Notes: generated by a model not told the origin, from the letters alone. A stretch of DNA of 64,000 bases from Citreimonas salinaria (GCF_900107235.1 NZ_FNPF01000010.1:1-64000); one strand, 5' to 3'. Counted from the first letter of the stretch, positions 17,911-27,214 are shown. Made by a program: numbers and translations.

Positions 17911-17963
17911 CTGCCAACTAATCTCTTATTTCAAAGCCAAAACAGTATCTTAAGTAGCTGTAT

Positions 17964-18053
17964 TGGCGGAGGCTGTGGGATTCGAACCCACGGGACGCTT
18001 TCACGCCCAACGGTTTTCAAGACCGCCGCATTCGACCGCTCTGCCAAGCCTCC
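17964..18053 (-). tRNA. tRNA-Ser (TGA)
   Basis: On the minus strand the gene starts GGAGGCTTGGCAGAGCGG and ends AGCCTCCGCCA; the acceptor arms pair over seven bases. The anticodon stem encloses CTTGAAA, giving anticodon TGA. The 90-base length and long variable arm are those of a class II serine tRNA. CCA is encoded. The integrated element abuts its 3' end. Confidence 0.95.
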
Positions 18054-18170
18054 GTCACGGGAAGCAGGTAGCCTGCAACACGCGATTCTGGAAGCCGTTC
18101 GGACGCGGGGTTCGGGAGTGCAGATTGGTGTTGCGGGCCGGGTTGGCGCGGTGGTAACGAAATGCCAGCG

Positions 18171-18244
18171 GCGGGTATGATGTAATGGTAGCCTGTCAGC
18201 TTCCCAAGCTGAACGCGCGGGTTCGATTCCCGCTACCCGCTCCA
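18171..18244 (+). tRNA. tRNA-Gly (CCC)
   Basis: The gene starts GCGGGTATGATGTAATGG and ends GCTACCCGCTCCA; GCGGGTA pairs with TACCCGC. The anticodon stem TCAGC/GCTGA holds loop TTCCCAA, so the anticodon is CCC. Length 74 bases with encoded CCA. Confidence 0.95.
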
Positions 18245-18295
18245 GCCATCCACAACCTCGGCTTGTGCGTCTCTTGCGCCGGCGACGGCCCATCG

Positions 18296-19402
18296 TCACG
18301 CCGCCGCCCGCATCCGCTGCCGCAACGTCGCCACGCCGGTCCGCACCGAGTGCGAGATCGGCCCCAGTCGCGGCGCGTCGCGCAGCGTCGCCAGCAATGC
18401 GGCCCCCGGCCGTCCGCTGCGCGCCCAGTGCTGGCGCGCCAGCACGGCGCGCGCCGCGGGTGGCAGCATGCCGGGCACGTCCTGGCCCGATATCTCGCCC
18501 CAGATGCGGGTCCAGCAGCGCGCCACGCTCCACGGGTTGTAGCCACCGCCACCGCCCACGATCAGACGCGGCGAAAGCAGGCGCAGCGCGTGCAGGGCCG
18601 CGACGTGGCTTTCGTTCGACAGCGCCAGCCGGGACAACGGGTCCTCGGCCAGTGCGTCGGCGCCGCATTGCAGGTAGATCGCGCCGGGGCGGAAGGACTC
18701 GACGGCCGGCACGATCGCTTCGTGCAGGACCATCGCGAACTCGATATCGTTGAACCCGCGCGGCACCGGCAGGTTGAACGCGGCGCCGCCGGCGGTGTCG
18801 TCCAGCAGGCCCGTCATGGGCCACCGCCCCGCCTCGTGAACCGAGAACATCCGCACGCGGTCCGAGCCGTCGAAGGCGGCCTCGACCCCATCGCCGTGAT
18901 GCGCGTCGATGTCCACGTAGGCGACGCGGTCGATGCCCATCTCGAGCAGGCGCCGGATCGTGATGACCGGCTCGTTGAGATAGCAGAAGCCGGAGGCGCG
19001 GTCGGGCATGCCGTGATGGGTGCCGCCGCCGGGATTGAGGACCACGCCACCGCGCGCGACCAGCTCGGCGGCCAGAAGCCCGCCGCCGACGGCGGTGGCG
19101 GGGCGGCGAAACATCTCGGCGAAGACCGGGTTCGACATGGTGCCCAGCCCGTGCCGCGCGCGGATTTCGGGATCGACCGCGCCTTCGGCCTCGGCCCGGT
19201 GCAGGGCCGCGACGTAGGCAGGCGTATGAAAACCGGTCAGCGCAGCGGGCTTGGCGCGGGGCGAGGTGCGGTAGCGCTCGGGCGGAAGCCAGCCCAGCGC
19301 GCGCGACAGGTCGATCACCGCCGGCACACGCTCGATCGACAGCGGGTGCAGGCGGCCGTAGCGCGAGCCGCGATAGATGGTCGATCCGATGAACCACGCC
19401 AT
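18296..19402 (-). CDS. histone-deacetylase-family (AcuC/acetylpolyamine type) amidohydrolase
   Basis: The 368-residue protein has the arginase/deacetylase fold signatures: HPLSIERVPAVIDL near the N-terminus, the active-site pair in NPGGGTHHGMPD (His-His), a metal-binding DIDAHHGDGVEAAF, and VGGGGGYNPWSVARCW near the end. The enzyme uses zinc to remove acetyl groups from lysine or polyamines; AcuC controls acetyl-CoA synthetase. It lies next to tRNA-Gly and is transcribed away from the AbrB-like gene. The substrate is not determined by sequence. Confidence 0.9.
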   Translation of the reverse strand: MAWFIGSTIYRGSRYGRLHPLSIERVPAVIDLSRALGWLPPERYRTSPRAKPAALTGFHTPAYVAALHRAEAEGAVDPEIRARHGLGTMSNPVFAEMFRRPATAVGGGLLAAELVARGGVVLNPGGGTHHGMPDRASGFCYLNEPVITIRRLLEMGIDRVAYVDIDAHHGDGVEAAFDGSDRVRMFSVHEAGRWPMTGLLDDTAGGAAFNLPVPRGFNDIEFAMVLHEAIVPAVESFRPGAIYLQCGADALAEDPLSRLALSNESHVAALHALRLLSPRLIVGGGGGYNPWSVARCWTRIWGEISGQDVPGMLPPAARAVLARQHWARSGRPGAALLATLRDAPRLGPISHSVRTGVATLRQRMRAAA

Positions 19403-19512
19403 CCGGGGCAGTCTAGTCCGAAGCGGCGACCGGCCAAGGCGCGCCGTGCAGGAAGGCGACTTGCGCGCGCGGGCAGTTTACACTCTCCTGCGGAGCGGCA
19501 TAGAACCGCGTC

Positions 19513-20589
19513 ATGCCGAGAATGCGTATGATCCTGACCACCGCGGCGCTGCTGGCGCTGGGCCTCGCGGGGGGCGAGATCGCCGTGCTTCTGGGCCTGC
19601 CGATGCCATGGATGCTGGGCAGCCTCGCGGCCTGTGCCGGGCTGGTGCTGCTGGTCAAGCCCGCCGCGCTGGATGGCTATTCCTTTCCGATGCGGTTCCG
19701 CAGCGGCTTCGTCGCGCTGATCGGCGTGATGATCGGCACCCAGGTGACGCCGGAATTGCTGCGCCTGGCCGGAGAGCTGCCATGGACCTTGGGCGGCCTA
19801 GTGCTGTTCGTGTTCCTGGCGCACATGGGCAACATGGCGGTGTTCCGGCGGCTGGGCGGCTACGACCGCGCCACCGCCTTCTACGCGGGCACGCCCGGCG
19901 GGCTGATGGAGAGCATCCTGCTGGGCGAAGGCGCCGGGGCCGACACGCGCATCCTGACCGCGCAGCAATTCCTGCGCATCATCGTCACCATCACGGTGCT
20001 GCCGCTTGGCCTGTCGTTGTGGATGGGAGAGCCGGTGGGCAGCGCCGCCGGGCTGAACCTGGCCGCGGGCGATGCCGAACCCGCCGATGCGCTGGCGATC
20101 GCGCTGATCGCGACCGCGGCGTTCGTCGGCATGACGGGCGCGCACCTGCTGCGCCTGCCGGCGGCGCAGCTGACCGGGCCGATGTTCCTTGCTGCCGCCG
20201 CGACGCTGACCGGCGCCATCGACCTGCACCTGCCGGTCTGGATGATCGCGGCGGCGCAGATGGTGATCGGCGTCAGCCTCGGTCTGCGCTTCAAGGGCAT
20301 GGGGGCGGCACTGCTGCGCCGCTCGGCGGGATTGGCGGTGATATCGGTCGGCTACATGCTGGTGCTGGGCGCGGCGTTCGCCGCGATCCTGACCGCGATC
20401 ACCGGGATCGAATGGCTGCACCTGCTGATCAGCTTCGCCCCCGGCGGCGTGGCCGAGATGTCGGTGATCGCGCTGAGCCTCGCGGCCAACCCGGCGCTGG
20501 TCAGCCTGCACCACATCCTGCGCATCCTGCTGACGGTCGTGGAACTGTCGGTGCTGGCGAAGGTCCTGGGCCTGAAAGGCGCCGGCTGA
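19513..20589 (+). CDS. AbrB-type membrane protein (PF05145 family)
   Basis: A 358-residue, strongly hydrophobic protein with about ten membrane segments arranged as two similar halves. The repeated motif is seen as LGLPMPWMLGSLAACAGL in the first half and LRLPAAQLTGPMFLAAAATL in the second. YAGTPGGLMESILLGEGAGAD and FAPGGVAEMSVIALSLAANP are the matching second motifs of the halves. Despite historical annotation as an AbrB regulator or ammonia monooxygenase, it is an integral membrane protein, probably a transporter. An ATG at 19522 or 19528 is an equally possible start. Confidence 0.85.
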   Translation: MPRMRMILTTAALLALGLAGGEIAVLLGLPMPWMLGSLAACAGLVLLVKPAALDGYSFPMRFRSGFVALIGVMIGTQVTPELLRLAGELPWTLGGLVLFVFLAHMGNMAVFRRLGGYDRATAFYAGTPGGLMESILLGEGAGADTRILTAQQFLRIIVTITVLPLGLSLWMGEPVGSAAGLNLAAGDAEPADALAIALIATAAFVGMTGAHLLRLPAAQLTGPMFLAAAATLTGAIDLHLPVWMIAAAQMVIGVSLGLRFKGMGAALLRRSAGLAVISVGYMLVLGAAFAAILTAITGIEWLHLLISFAPGGVAEMSVIALSLAANPALVSLHHILRILLTVVELSVLAKVLGLKGAG

Positions 20590-20613
20590 GGCCGTCCGCT
20601 GTCGGCGCGCGCC

Positions 20614-22449
20614 TCAGCCCTCGTTGCGCTCGGCGAGCGCCAGCCAGTCTTCCTCGGCGTCCTGCAGCGCGCTGTGCCGCGCGGTCAGCGCCTCGGTCGC
20701 CTTCTGGAACTTGACCGGCTCGCGCGTGAACAGGTCGGGATCGGCCATCAGCTGTTCCAGCTTGGCGATCTCGGCCTCGAGCCGCTCGATCTCGGCGGGC
20801 AGTTTCTTGAGGCGGTCGCGCTCGGCAAAGGTCAGCCCGCCGGTCTTGGCCTGCAACGCGACGGGCTTGCCGCCGGACTGCTTCGGCTTCGCGCCGCCCT
20901 TCGCGGACCTGGTCTCGGCCGGGGCGCCGCCGCCCTGCCCCTCGGCGCGCTGCGCCTGGTAGTCGGACCAGCCGCCGGCATAGACCGTGGCGCGGCTGTC
21001 GCCCTCCATCGCCACCGTGGCCGTGGCCACGCGGTCGAGGAAATCGCGGTCGTGGCTGACCAGCAGCACCGTTCCGTCGTAGTCGCCCAGCAGGTCCTGC
21101 AGCAGGTCCAGCGTCTCCACGTCGAGGTCGTTGGTCGGTTCGTCCAGCACCAGAAGGTTGCTTTCGCGCGCCATGATCTTGGCCAGCAGCAGGCGCGCCT
21201 TCTCGCCCCCCGAAAGCGACCGCACCGGTGCGCGGGCACGGCCCTCGTCGAACAGGAATTCCTTGAGGTAGCCCACCACGTGCTTGGGCTGGCCGCGCAC
21301 CATCAACTGGTCGGCCTTGCCCGAGACGCGCATCTCGGGATCGCCGGTCAGGCTGTCCCACAGGCTCATCTCCGGATCGAGCCGCGCCCGCGCCTGGTCG
21401 AAGACCGCCGGCAACAGGTTCGTGCCCAGCGTGACGCGGCCTTTGTCCGGCGTGATTTCGCCCATCAGGATGCGGATCAGCGTCGTCTTGCCGACGCCGT
21501 TGGGCCCGACGAAGGCGATGCGGTCGCCCCGCGCCACCCGGATCGAGAAATCCTGCACGATGGTCTTGTCGCCGAAGCCGTGGCCGATGTGCTCGGCCTC
21601 GATCACGAGCTTGCCCGATTTCGGCCCCGCGGCAAGATCCATCGCTGCGGTGCCGGTGCGCGCGGTCTGGGAGGCGCGTTCGGCGCGCATCGCGTGCAGC
21701 GCCCGCAGCCGGCCCTGGTTGCGCTTGCGGCGGGCGCTGATCCCCTCGACGGCCCAGCGGGCCTCGGCCTTGATCTTGCGGTCGAGCTTGTGGCGCTGGG
21801 TGTCCTCTTCCTCCCAGATCGTGTCGCGCCAGTCCTCGAAGCCGGCGAAGCCGGATTCGCGCCGCCGTACAGCACCCCGGTCGATCCACAGCGTCGCGCG
21901 GGTCAGCGTCGACAGGAATCGCCGGTCGTGGCTGATCAGCACGAAGGCCGCGCGGGTCGCGCGCAGCTGGTCCTCGAGCCACTGGATCGCCTCGATGTCC
22001 AGGTGGTTGGTCGGCTCGTCCAGCAGCATCAGGTCGGGCGCCTCGGCCATCAGTTTCGCCAGGGCGGCGCGGCGGCGTTCCCCGCCCGAGGCGGTGGCGA
22101 TGGGGCGGTCGGGATCGAATTTCAGGCCTTCCGAGGCCGCCTCGACACGATACATTTCGTCCGGGCCCAGGTTCGCGGCGGCGAACTCGCCCAATGTTTC
22201 GAAGCCGGACATGTCCGGGTCCTGCTCCATGTAGCCGACGGTGGTGCCGCCGGGCACGGTGACCGCGCCGCTGTCGGGCTCGACGAGGCCGGCCATGACC
22301 TTCATCAGAGTCGACTTGCCCGAGCCATTGCGGCCGACCAGCGCGACGCGATCGCCCTGCTGGACGGTCAGCGAGAGATCCTCGAACACCGGGTCGCCGC
22401 CGAAGGTCAACGAGATGTCGGAGAGTTGCAGAAGGGGTGCCTGTGCCAT
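20614..22449 (-). CDS. ABC-F family ATPase, Uup-like
   Basis: A 611-residue soluble protein with two ABC cassettes and no membrane domain. First cassette: Walker A GRNGSGKST (about 39-47) and signature ASGGERRRAAL; second: GPNGVGKTT and LSGGEKARLLLAK with Walker B LLVLDEPTNDLD. The cassettes are joined by a basic linker (ARRKRNQGRLRALHAMRA), and the C-terminus ends in a charged coiled coil (LEAEIAKLEQLMADPDLF), typical of Uup. ABC-F proteins bind the ribosome or branched nucleic acids; Uup affects transposon excision and ribosome function. The gene converges with the AbrB-like gene. Confidence 0.9.
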   Translation of the reverse strand: MAQAPLLQLSDISLTFGGDPVFEDLSLTVQQGDRVALVGRNGSGKSTLMKVMAGLVEPDSGAVTVPGGTTVGYMEQDPDMSGFETLGEFAAANLGPDEMYRVEAASEGLKFDPDRPIATASGGERRRAALAKLMAEAPDLMLLDEPTNHLDIEAIQWLEDQLRATRAAFVLISHDRRFLSTLTRATLWIDRGAVRRRESGFAGFEDWRDTIWEEEDTQRHKLDRKIKAEARWAVEGISARRKRNQGRLRALHAMRAERASQTARTGTAAMDLAAGPKSGKLVIEAEHIGHGFGDKTIVQDFSIRVARGDRIAFVGPNGVGKTTLIRILMGEITPDKGRVTLGTNLLPAVFDQARARLDPEMSLWDSLTGDPEMRVSGKADQLMVRGQPKHVVGYLKEFLFDEGRARAPVRSLSGGEKARLLLAKIMARESNLLVLDEPTNDLDVETLDLLQDLLGDYDGTVLLVSHDRDFLDRVATATVAMEGDSRATVYAGGWSDYQAQRAEGQGGGAPAETRSAKGGAKPKQSGGKPVALQAKTGGLTFAERDRLKKLPAEIERLEAEIAKLEQLMADPDLFTREPVKFQKATEALTARHSALQDAEEDWLALAERNEG

Positions 22450-22544
22450 GCGCGGTGGCTAGGGCCGCGCGCGGGCGGCGTCAAGCGGGCGCGGCGCGCG
22501 GCATCACGCTGGCGTGGCGTGCAGGGCCGGCGCCGCGCGGGCGG

Positions 22545-23360
22545 TCAGGCGGGCGCGGTGCGCGCCGCGACCGCCCGGATGCTGCGCGCCCGGGCTGGCG
22601 GGATCGCGGCGACCTCGACGGCGGTGAAGACGTGCAGCGTGTCCATGTCGTGGTCGATCACCGCGTGATCGCCGACCCAGCCACCCATCGCGAGGTAGGT
22701 GCGCAGCAGCGGCGGCATGGCGCGCAGGCCCTCTGTCGAAGGGCGGCCCGGCGCGGCGGGCGGGGCCGCTTCCGCATCCAACGTCACGCGATCGGGCGCG
22801 CGCGGGCCAGGGCGCAGTGCCGGCGGGCCAAGGTGCTGACGCGCCAGAAGCGCCAGTGCCGGGCGGTGGCGCGCCGGATCTGCCCCCGCGAAGGACGCGC
22901 AGCCGAACATCAGCCCGGTGCCGGCGGCATCCACATGCATCGCAAGCGCGCCCCACGCCAGGCGCAGGATGTCGGGATCGCCCCGGCCAGGGCGCAGGCA
23001 GAAGCGCCCGAGTTCCAGCAGCCGACCGCCGCGGGCCGCCAGCTGCGACAGGTCGTAGAACCCCGCGGCATAGCTGGTCTCGATGGCATCCGCGTCCAGA
23101 TCGGCCATACGGAAGCAGGCCACTGTCTCCTCGCGGTCGATGTCCTCGACCAGCACATGGGTGCAACGCGCGTCGTGCGGGTCGTCATCATGGCCGGCGG
23201 CGCGGGCGAAGGCGATGGCGCGCAGCGCGCGGGCGGCGGCAAGGTCGTCGACGCCCTGCCCCGCGCGCACCCGGTAGCGGCCCAGCACAAGGCCGCGGTC
23301 GAGACCCTCAAGGCCCGTCACGACGCGCGGGTCCGGACGATCCGGAGGCCTGCGCGGCAC
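22545..23360 (-). CDS. olsB: ornithine-acyl-ACP N-acyltransferase (OlsB-like)
   Basis: The 271-residue GNAT-fold protein has the OlsB layout: LGRYRVRAGQGVDDLAAARA, RCTHVLVEDI, the strand VACFRMADLDADAI, SYAAGFYDLSQL, the cluster LELGRFCLRPGRGDPDILRL, and LFGCASFAGADP-like GLMFGCASFAGADPARH. This enzyme adds a 3-hydroxyacyl chain from acyl-ACP to ornithine, the first step of ornithine-lipid synthesis, a membrane lipid common in Rhodobacteraceae. The start is a GTG at 23360; no strong ribosome site helps the choice. The OlsA acyltransferase is not in the window. A glutamine/lysine lipid version is also possible. Confidence 0.85.
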   Translation of the reverse strand: MPRRPPDRPDPRVVTGLEGLDRGLVLGRYRVRAGQGVDDLAAARALRAIAFARAAGHDDDPHDARCTHVLVEDIDREETVACFRMADLDADAIETSYAAGFYDLSQLAARGGRLLELGRFCLRPGRGDPDILRLAWGALAMHVDAAGTGLMFGCASFAGADPARHRPALALLARQHLGPPALRPGPRAPDRVTLDAEAAPPAAPGRPSTEGLRAMPPLLRTYLAMGGWVGDHAVIDHDMDTLHVFTAVEVAAIPPARARSIRAVAARTAPA

Positions 23361-23444
23361 ACCGTCACCGGAGCACGCGTTCCGTCGCCGATCGCGGGCC
23401 GGCCACGGCCCGGGCTCGCGTCACGGACGACCCCGCAGGTCGGA

Positions 23445-23894
23445 TCATTGGCCGATGTCGGGCAGCGACAGCCCGCCGATATTGCCGAACAGACGCCGGA
23501 TGAAGCCGATATTGCTGTCCGTGCTCTGCGTCACGCGGCGGCTGATCGGAACGATGCGGCCGTCCTCAAGCCCGTATTCGGCGATGTTCGACACGACGCC
23601 GGTCTCGTCGAAGGTGATCGCGACGACGCGGCGGTCGGTGATCTCGGGGGCGCGCCAGCCGATCCGGCGCATGTCGGTCTCGATGTAGTAGAAGCCGCCG
23701 TCGTTCAGCACGCCCGAGGCGGTCGGCGGGCCGACCACGTCCTCGACCGTGGCGCGGCTGTCGATGCCGGGCACGATCTGCTGGAGCAGTTCGTCGGGCG
23801 GGGTCCAGCCGTGCGTCCGCTCCATGGCCGAGCATCCGCCGAGGGCCAGAGCCAACGCGAATACCACCCCTGCCGTCGCTCCGCGTCGCTGCAT
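23445..23894 (-). CDS. bamE: outer membrane assembly lipoprotein BamE
   Basis: A 149-residue lipoprotein: hydrophobic signal (AGVVFALALALGG) ending in the lipobox LGGC with Cys21. The mature part has the SmpA/OmlA fold motifs QQIVPGIDSRATVEDVVGPP and DGGFYYIETDMRRIGW. BamE is an accessory subunit of the BAM complex that inserts beta-barrel proteins into the outer membrane. GGGGCAGGGG precedes the ATG. It is transcribed away from the yceD-rpmF operon. Confidence 0.9.
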   Translation of the reverse strand: MQRRGATAGVVFALALALGGCSAMERTHGWTPPDELLQQIVPGIDSRATVEDVVGPPTASGVLNDGGFYYIETDMRRIGWRAPEITDRRVVAITFDETGVVSNIAEYGLEDGRIVPISRRVTQSTDSNIGFIRRLFGNIGGLSLPDIGQ

Positions 23895-24031
23895 CCCCTG
23901 CCCCTTGTCATCGACCCTTCGGGTCTTTACCTCGGCTTACACATTGCCGCGGCGCCGTTCAAGCCGGCCCCGCACGTCCCCGTCCGTCGGTGGCGCGGAG
24001 CACACGGCGCCCCGCATCGAAAGGACCGCGC

Positions 24032-24652
24032 ATGAGACAGACAGACCGCAATCCCGCAGACGGCGCGCCGACGCGCCTCGTGGTGAGCGCGCTGAACCCG
24101 CGCGCGGGGCACGAATTCGACCTGCGTCCCGATGCCGATACCTGCGCTGCGCTGGCCGAGCACCTGGGCGCCACCGCGATCCGCAAGCTGCGCTTCGCGG
24201 GCGAGGTGACGGCCTTGGGCGGGCGCGGCTGGCGGCTGGACGCGGATCTGGGTGCGACCGTGGTGCAGCCCTGCGCCGTGACGCTGCAGCCGGTGACCAC
24301 GCGCATCGACACGGACGTCACGCGCCGCTTCCTGCCCGCGCAGGAAATCGAGCCCGCAGCCGAGCCCGGCGCCGAGATCGAGATGCCCGAGGACGACACG
24401 CTGGAGCCGCTGGGCGCCGAGATCGACCTGCAGGCGGTGATGGCCGAGGCGCTGGCGCTGGCGATGCCCGCCTATCCGCGGGCCGCGGGCGCCGAGCTGG
24501 GCGAGGCGGTCTATGCCGACCCGGGCGTGACGCCGCTGCGCGACGAGGACACGCGCCCCTTCGCAGGGCTGAAGGGCCTGCGTGACGCGCTGGGCGGGGG
24601 CGACGAGGACGAGAACGGTAACGGCGGCGCGAACGGCGACGGGACACGCTGA
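24032..24652 (+). CDS. YceD/DUF177 family protein
   Basis: The 206-residue protein carries the DUF177 signature CAVTLQPVTTRIDTDVTRRF (the CxVTLEPV-like box) around residue 80, then acidic segments (EDDTLEPLGAEIDL, LQAVMAEALALAMP) and YPR. In almost all bacteria this gene precedes rpmF; it has been linked to 23S rRNA accumulation and to the ribosomal L32 operon. AAGGACC precedes the ATG at 24032. The gap to rpmF is 158 bases, so rpmF may also have its own promoter. Confidence 0.9.
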   Translation: MRQTDRNPADGAPTRLVVSALNPRAGHEFDLRPDADTCAALAEHLGATAIRKLRFAGEVTALGGRGWRLDADLGATVVQPCAVTLQPVTTRIDTDVTRRFLPAQEIEPAAEPGAEIEMPEDDTLEPLGAEIDLQAVMAEALALAMPAYPRAAGAELGEAVYADPGVTPLRDEDTRPFAGLKGLRDALGGGDEDENGNGGANGDGTR

Positions 24653-24810
24653 GAATCCCCTTGCGCTTTGGCGGCTTGTCCGTATTTTTCGCGCGCTCAT
24701 GACAGATGAAGGGTTGTGCCGTCCCGGCCCTAGGGACTAAGAGGCGCATCACAATTCCCACAACGCCGGCCGGCCAGACCATCCGGCCCGAAACACGAGA
24801 AGGTTGAGAC

Positions 24811-25017
24811 ATGGCCGTCCAACAGAACAAGGTGTCCAAGTCGCGCCGCAACAACCGCCGCGCCCACGACGCCCTGTCGGGTGCCAACCCGAACGAATGC
24901 GACAACTGCGGTGAGCTGAAGCGCCCGCATCACGTCTGCCCCGCCTGCGGCCACTACGCCGAGCGCGAGGTCGTCGCCATGGCCGACGAGATCGACCTGG
25001 ACGACGACGCGGCATAA
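24811..25017 (+). CDS. rpmF: 50S ribosomal protein L32
   Basis: A 68-residue protein beginning [20 protein letters not shown], with a zinc-binding pair of CxxC motifs ([20 protein letters not shown]). L32 is a late-assembling component of the large ribosomal subunit. AGAAGG lies before the ATG. It leads the phospholipid genes plsX-fabH, the usual order, with 22 bases to plsX. Confidence 0.97.
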   Translation: MAVQQNKVSKSRRNNRRAHDALSGANPNECDNCGELKRPHHVCPACGHYAEREVVAMADEIDLDDDAA

Positions 25018-25039
25018 ACGGTCAGGCCCGGACGCCGCG

Positions 25040-26149
25040 ATGGTTTCCCTCAAGGATCACAGCACGCCGACCGGACCCGACCGCATCGTGATTTCCGTCG
25101 ACGCGATGGGCGGCGACAACGGTCCGGCGACCGTCGTCGCCGGCATCGCCGATTCGGCGGCCAAGAATCCCGGATTGGATTTCATCCTGCACGGCCCCGA
25201 GGCCGAGTTGCAGCGCCTCGTCGCGCGCAAGCGCATTCTCGAGGGGCGCGTCGCCATCCGCGGCGCGGCCGATGTCGTGAACATGCGCGACAAGCCCAGC
25301 CAGGTGATGCGCAACGGCAAGGGCACCTCGATGTGGTCGGCGCTCGATTCCGTGCGCGACCGCGAGGCCAAGGTCTGCGTCAGCTGCGGCAATACCGGAG
25401 CGCTCATGGCGCTGTCGATGATCCGCCTGCGCAAGCTGCCCGGCGTCAACCGCCCCGCCATCGCCGTGCTTTGGCCGTCGCGCAATCCGCAGCGCTTCAA
25501 CGTGATGCTGGACGTGGGCGCCGATATCCGCGCCGATGCCGAGGACCTGCTGCAATACGCGATGATGGGCGCCTCGTATGCCCGCAACGGGCTTGACCTG
25601 ACGCGGCCGCGCATCGGGTTGCTCAACGTCGGCACCGAGGAGCACAAGGGTCGGGCTGAGCTGCGCGCCGCCCATGACCTGATCGCCGCGCAGACCGAGA
25701 CCGGCAATTTCGACTTCGTCGGCTTCGTCGAAGGCGGCGACATTCCGGGCGACCGCTGCGACGTGATCGTCACCGACGGCTTCACCGGCAACGTCGCGCT
25801 CAAGACCGGCGAGGGCACGGCGCAGCTGATCGGCGATCTGCTGAAAGAGGCCTTCGCCTACACGCCGCTTTCGCGGCTCGCATCGGTGTTGGCGCTGACC
25901 TCGCTCAAGCGGCTGAAGAAGCGCATTGACCCGCGGCGGGTGAACGGCGGCGTCTTCCTGGGCCTCAACGGCACGGTGGTGAAGTCGCACGGATCGGCCG
26001 ATGCCACCGGCGTGTCGGCGGCGGTCAAGCTGGCGTTCGAACTGGCGCGGTCGGGTTTCGACGACCGGCTGGCAGCGCGGGTTGCCTCTGCCGCGGCACA
26101 GGCGCAGGATGCCGCCGAAGCGGGCGGGAAGGATACACAGGCTACATGA
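25040..26149 (+). CDS. plsX: phosphate acyltransferase PlsX
   Basis: The 369-residue protein has PlsX landmarks: ISVDAMGGDNGPATVVAGI at 18-36, CGNTGALMALSMIRLRKLPG, ARPAI-like NRPAIAVLWP, LLNVGTEEHKG, VTDGFTGNVALKTGEG and LGLNGTVVKSHGSADATG. It converts acyl-ACP and phosphate into acyl-phosphate at the inner face of the membrane for PlsY, the first step of phospholipid synthesis. Its stop overlaps the fabH start by four bases (ATGA), so the two are coupled. Confidence 0.96.
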   Translation: MVSLKDHSTPTGPDRIVISVDAMGGDNGPATVVAGIADSAAKNPGLDFILHGPEAELQRLVARKRILEGRVAIRGAADVVNMRDKPSQVMRNGKGTSMWSALDSVRDREAKVCVSCGNTGALMALSMIRLRKLPGVNRPAIAVLWPSRNPQRFNVMLDVGADIRADAEDLLQYAMMGASYARNGLDLTRPRIGLLNVGTEEHKGRAELRAAHDLIAAQTETGNFDFVGFVEGGDIPGDRCDVIVTDGFTGNVALKTGEGTAQLIGDLLKEAFAYTPLSRLASVLALTSLKRLKKRIDPRRVNGGVFLGLNGTVVKSHGSADATGVSAAVKLAFELARSGFDDRLAARVASAAAQAQDAAEAGGKDTQAT

Positions 26150-27117
26150 CACAACGCGCCGTCGTCATCGGGGTCGGACACGACCTGCCCGAACGGGTGG
26201 TCGAAAACGCCGAGTTCGAAAAGACGCTCGACACATCCGACGAATGGATCCGCTCGCGCTCGGGGATCGAGCGGCGGCATTTCGCGGCCGAGAACGAAAA
26301 CACGTCCGATCTCGCCACGCGCGCGGCCCAGAATGCGCTGCGCGACGCGGGCCTGCAGCCCGACGACGTCGACGCGATCATCGTGGCGACCTCGACCGCG
26401 GACCTGACCTTTCCGTCGGCCGCGACGATGGTGCAGGCCCGGCTGGGCATGAACCACGGCTTCGCCTTCGACGTCCAGGCGGTCTGCGCGGGCTTCATCT
26501 ATGCGCTGTCGACCGCCAACGCGCTGATCCTGTCGGGACAGGCCAAGCGTGTCATGGTGATCGGCGCGGAAACCTTCAGCCGCATCATGGATTGGACCGA
26601 CCGGTCGACCTGCGTGCTGTTCGGCGACGGCGCCGGCGCGCTGATCCTCGAGGCGCAGGAGGGCGACGGCACCACCGCCGATCGGGGCATCCTGGCCACG
26701 GACCTCAATTCCGACGGGCGCTTCCGCGACATCCTGTACGTGGATGGCGGCGTTTCGACCAACACCACCGGCTACCTGCGGATGGAGGGCAAGGAAGTTT
26801 TCCGCCACGCGGTCGAGAAACTGGCCGCGACGGCGCAGGCCTCGCTGGCGAAGGCCGGGATGGGCCCGGAAGACATCGACTGGATCGTGCCGCACCAGGC
26901 CAATATCCGTATCATCGCCGGCACCGCCAAGAAGCTGGGCCTGTCGATGGACAGGGTGGTGGTGACCGTGCAGGATCATGGCAACACGTCCGCGGCATCG
27001 ATCCCGCTGGCGCTGTCGGTCGGCCGCGCGCGAGGGCAGATCAAGCAGGGCGACGTGGTCGTCACCGAGGCGATCGGCGGCGGGCTGGCCTGGGGCTCGA
27101 TCGTGCTGCGCTGGTAG
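26146..27117 (+). CDS. fabH: 3-oxoacyl-ACP synthase III
   Basis: The 323-residue thiolase-fold enzyme condenses acetyl-CoA with malonyl-ACP to start fatty acid synthesis. Catalytic residues are seen in AVCAGFIYAL (Cys at about 113), VPHQANIRII (His) and DHGNTSAASIP (Asn). TSDEWIRSRSGIERR near residue 27-41 is the typical N-terminal signature. Normal length. Placed directly after plsX with overlapping start and stop. Confidence 0.96.
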   Translation: MTQRAVVIGVGHDLPERVVENAEFEKTLDTSDEWIRSRSGIERRHFAAENENTSDLATRAAQNALRDAGLQPDDVDAIIVATSTADLTFPSAATMVQARLGMNHGFAFDVQAVCAGFIYALSTANALILSGQAKRVMVIGAETFSRIMDWTDRSTCVLFGDGAGALILEAQEGDGTTADRGILATDLNSDGRFRDILYVDGGVSTNTTGYLRMEGKEVFRHAVEKLAATAQASLAKAGMGPEDIDWIVPHQANIRIIAGTAKKLGLSMDRVVVTVQDHGNTSAASIPLALSVGRARGQIKQGDVVVTEAIGGGLAWGSIVLRW

Positions 27118-27214
27118 GCGCGTTCCCGCGATTCAAATGCCCTTCCGCAAGACGCGGAATTGACTTGGCAAATCGTCGAAGCCACAGTTGCCCCGGTAAA
27201 CGGGAGGGTTGACG

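Larger units (their letters stand above)
12637..17963. mobile_element. small integrated element (integrase to tRNA-Ser)
   Basis: A tyrosine integrase at the left, an AlpA-like protein, HTH and small overlapping ORFs in the middle, and a tRNA-Ser 3' end immediately right form the layout of a P4-like integrative element or decayed satellite. The direct repeat ATGGGGGACGAA occurs at 12659-12670 and 17899-17910, close to both limits. No helicase, portal or terminase large subunit is present, and two genes look damaged, so the element is probably immobile on its own. Boundaries are inferred, not proven by an att repeat of the tRNA. Confidence 0.6.

Noticed and set aside
20674-22668. 664-codon open frame on the plus strand
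   Set aside because: Shadow of the ABC-F gene on the other strand; composition rich in His, Arg and Gly, no family pattern.
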